Below, piece by piece: positions 15,481 to 16,184 of a stretch of 16,184 bases of DNA. The position numbers and the translations under genes are program-made. Position 1 is the first letter of the stretch. Each line of letters starts with the position of its first letter. A model generated the notes under the pieces. The model worked only from the letters and a program-made list of their open reading frames with translations, was not told the origin of the DNA and made no database searches. The stretch is from an uncultured Ancrocorticia sp. (GTDB taxonomy: Bacteria > Actinomycetota > Actinomycetes > Actinomycetales > Actinomycetaceae), in the NCBI GenBank assembly GCA_905373325.1, contig CAJPTB010000004.1, positions 1-16,184 of the forward strand, in the 5' to 3' direction.

Positions 15481-15519
15481 ATTCGATTGCGCGTCGACCC
15501 TGGGCCGACCGCCTCTCGA

Positions 15520-15816
15520 TTACTTCTCGACGACCGCGAGCACGTCGCGCGAGGACAGGATAATGTACTCGTCCGCTCCGTACTTGATCTCGGTCCCGCC
15601 GTACTTGGAGTAAATGACGACGTCGCCTACCTTGACGTCGACGGGCACGCGGTTGCCCTGATCGTCGACGCGGCCCGGCCCGACGGCCAGGACCTTGCCC
15701 TCTTGCGGCTTTTCCTTCGCCGTGTCCGGAAGGACGAGGCCGGAAGCCGTCGTGGTTTCTGCTTCGAGCTGCTGGATCACGATGCGATCCTCAAGCGGCT
15801 TGATGGAGACCGACAC
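15520..15816 (-). CDS. groES: Co-chaperonin GroES
   Basis: A 98-residue heptameric lid of the GroEL folding chamber. Seen: [13 protein letters not shown], the mobile loop [47 protein letters not shown] and the C-terminal [16 protein letters not shown]. The start is GTG at 15816, preceded by AGGGGG seven bases upstream. The longer in-frame opening to 16089 crosses the CIRCE operator and has no GroES similarity. groEL does not follow: the strong hairpin comes within 40 bases of the stop, so the gene is probably monocistronic. It belongs to the heat-shock regulon and is unrelated to the nitrate genes. Confidence 0.96.
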   Translation of the reverse strand: MSVSIKPLEDRIVIQQLEAETTTASGLVLPDTAKEKPQEGKVLAVGPGRVDDQGNRVPVDVKVGDVVIYSKYGGTEIKYGADEYIILSSRDVLAVVEK

Positions 15817-15935
15817 TGCGGATCCCCCTTCTATATACTCGTGCTTTGGTTGAGAAAGCCTGGACGCGGGACCCGCCGTCGCGGGGGCCGGGCCCGAACC
15901 GGGCACGGGCAGCTTTCGCTGCGCCTGATGAAAGA

Positions 15936-15962
15936 TTAGCACTCGCATGCGATGAGTGCCAG
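15936..15962 (-). promoter_or_regulatory. CIRCE element (HrcA operator) of groES
   Basis: TTAGCACTC (15936-15944), a 9-base spacer and GAGTGCCAG (15954-15962) match the CIRCE consensus TTAGCACTC-N9-GAGTGCTAA at 16 of 18 arm positions. The left arm is perfect and the right arm has two changes. HrcA represses chaperonin genes through this site until heat stress. It lies 120 bases before the groES start, which implies a long 5' leader. No convincing promoter hexamers were found beside it. Confidence 0.92.
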
Positions 15963-16184
15963 CTTTTCGCCGTAGGCGCAGCGCCGCGTGCGAGACTTGA
16001 TTCGTGGACGCTATTCCCTCCCCGCCTCGAGACGCCGATTCTCCCCGTTCCGACGCCGATTCTCCCCGAAACGCGAGAGCATCCCGCAATCTCGCCGTCG
16101 CCCGCTGGCTCCTCGGCGACGCCGGACGGGCCGTTCTCGCCGCGCAGTGAGGGCGAAGACGTCGTCTGAACGGTACGGGGGAAG
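15963..16184. other. Right-edge stretch without an assigned gene
   Basis: No frame on either strand gives a protein I recognise. A short plus-strand opening (GTG 16004 to TGA 16150, 48 codons, ending in [15 protein letters not shown]) has no ribosome-binding site. The stretch must hold the groES promoter and possibly the 5' end of a gene or control region beyond the edge. Confidence 0.4.
16031..16068. repeat. Tandem 17-base direct repeat upstream of CIRCE
   Basis: GACGCCGATTCTCCCCG occurs at 16031-16047 and again, without a mismatch, at 16052-16068, a 21-base period. It is a multiple of three, so would read as a 7-residue repeat if coding. It is also two helical turns, so it could be a paired protein-binding site upstream of groES. 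Confidence 0.6.

Noticed and set aside
16004..16150. A 48-codon plus-strand frame at the right edge
   Set aside because: No ribosome-binding site, no known family, and half of it is the tandem repeat. It could be the decayed or partial end of something, but cannot be supported.
1..16184. CRISPR arrays, tRNA or rRNA genes, insertion sequences
   Set aside because: No regularly spaced repeats, no cloverleaf or rRNA-like segments and no transposase-like protein were seen.

Overview
The window comes from a high-GC Gram-positive bacterium, most likely of the Actinomycetaceae (Actinomyces/Schaalia-like). Reasons: strong G/C bias at third codon positions, frequent GTG starts, tightly overlapped start/stop codons, a ModB-ModC fusion, a NarGHJI set without NarXL or FNR boxes, and a lone groES preceded by a CIRCE (HrcA) operator. 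The genus is inferred from gene style, not from a database match.

Almost the whole window is one nitrate-respiration and molybdenum-cofactor (Moco) island. Left part (1-3633): molybdate uptake on the minus strand (lipoprotein ModA, then a ModB-ModC fusion that runs off the left edge). A shared regulatory region separates it from a divergent MogA/MoaB-type protein on the plus strand (2369-2872). That gene converges on MobA, the MPT-to-MGD guanylyltransferase, on the minus strand. Middle part (3910-11889): narK-narG-narH-narJ-narI on the plus strand, a full nitrate transporter plus membrane-bound, quinol-oxidising nitrate reductase. The junctions from narG to narI overlap by 1-4 bases. Right part (12019-15259): a winged-helix regulator fused to a C-terminal MoaD, then moaE, moeA and moaC, nearly gapless. 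Right end: repeats and a strong hairpin between moaC and the convergent groES, then CIRCE and a short unassigned stretch.

The genes form a coherent pathway. ModABC imports molybdate. MoaC acts with MoaA (not in the window) to make cPMP. MoaD and MoaE form MPT synthase. The Mog-type protein and MoeA insert molybdenum, and MobA makes bis-MGD. NarJ helps load bis-MGD into NarG, and NarK supplies nitrate and exports nitrite. moaA, moeB/moeZ and groEL are not in the window.

The most unusual item is the regulator-MoaD fusion at 12019-13008. A DNA-binding protein ending in the Gly-Gly tail of the MPT-synthase sulfur carrier sits between the nar operon and moaE. It could link Moco biosynthetic state directly to transcription. 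Other points of interest: a Mog protein whose catalytic GGTG-RD-TPE motif is altered, an intercistronic hairpin that would hide the modBC ribosome-binding site, and several inverted repeats in the modA/mog divergent promoter region.
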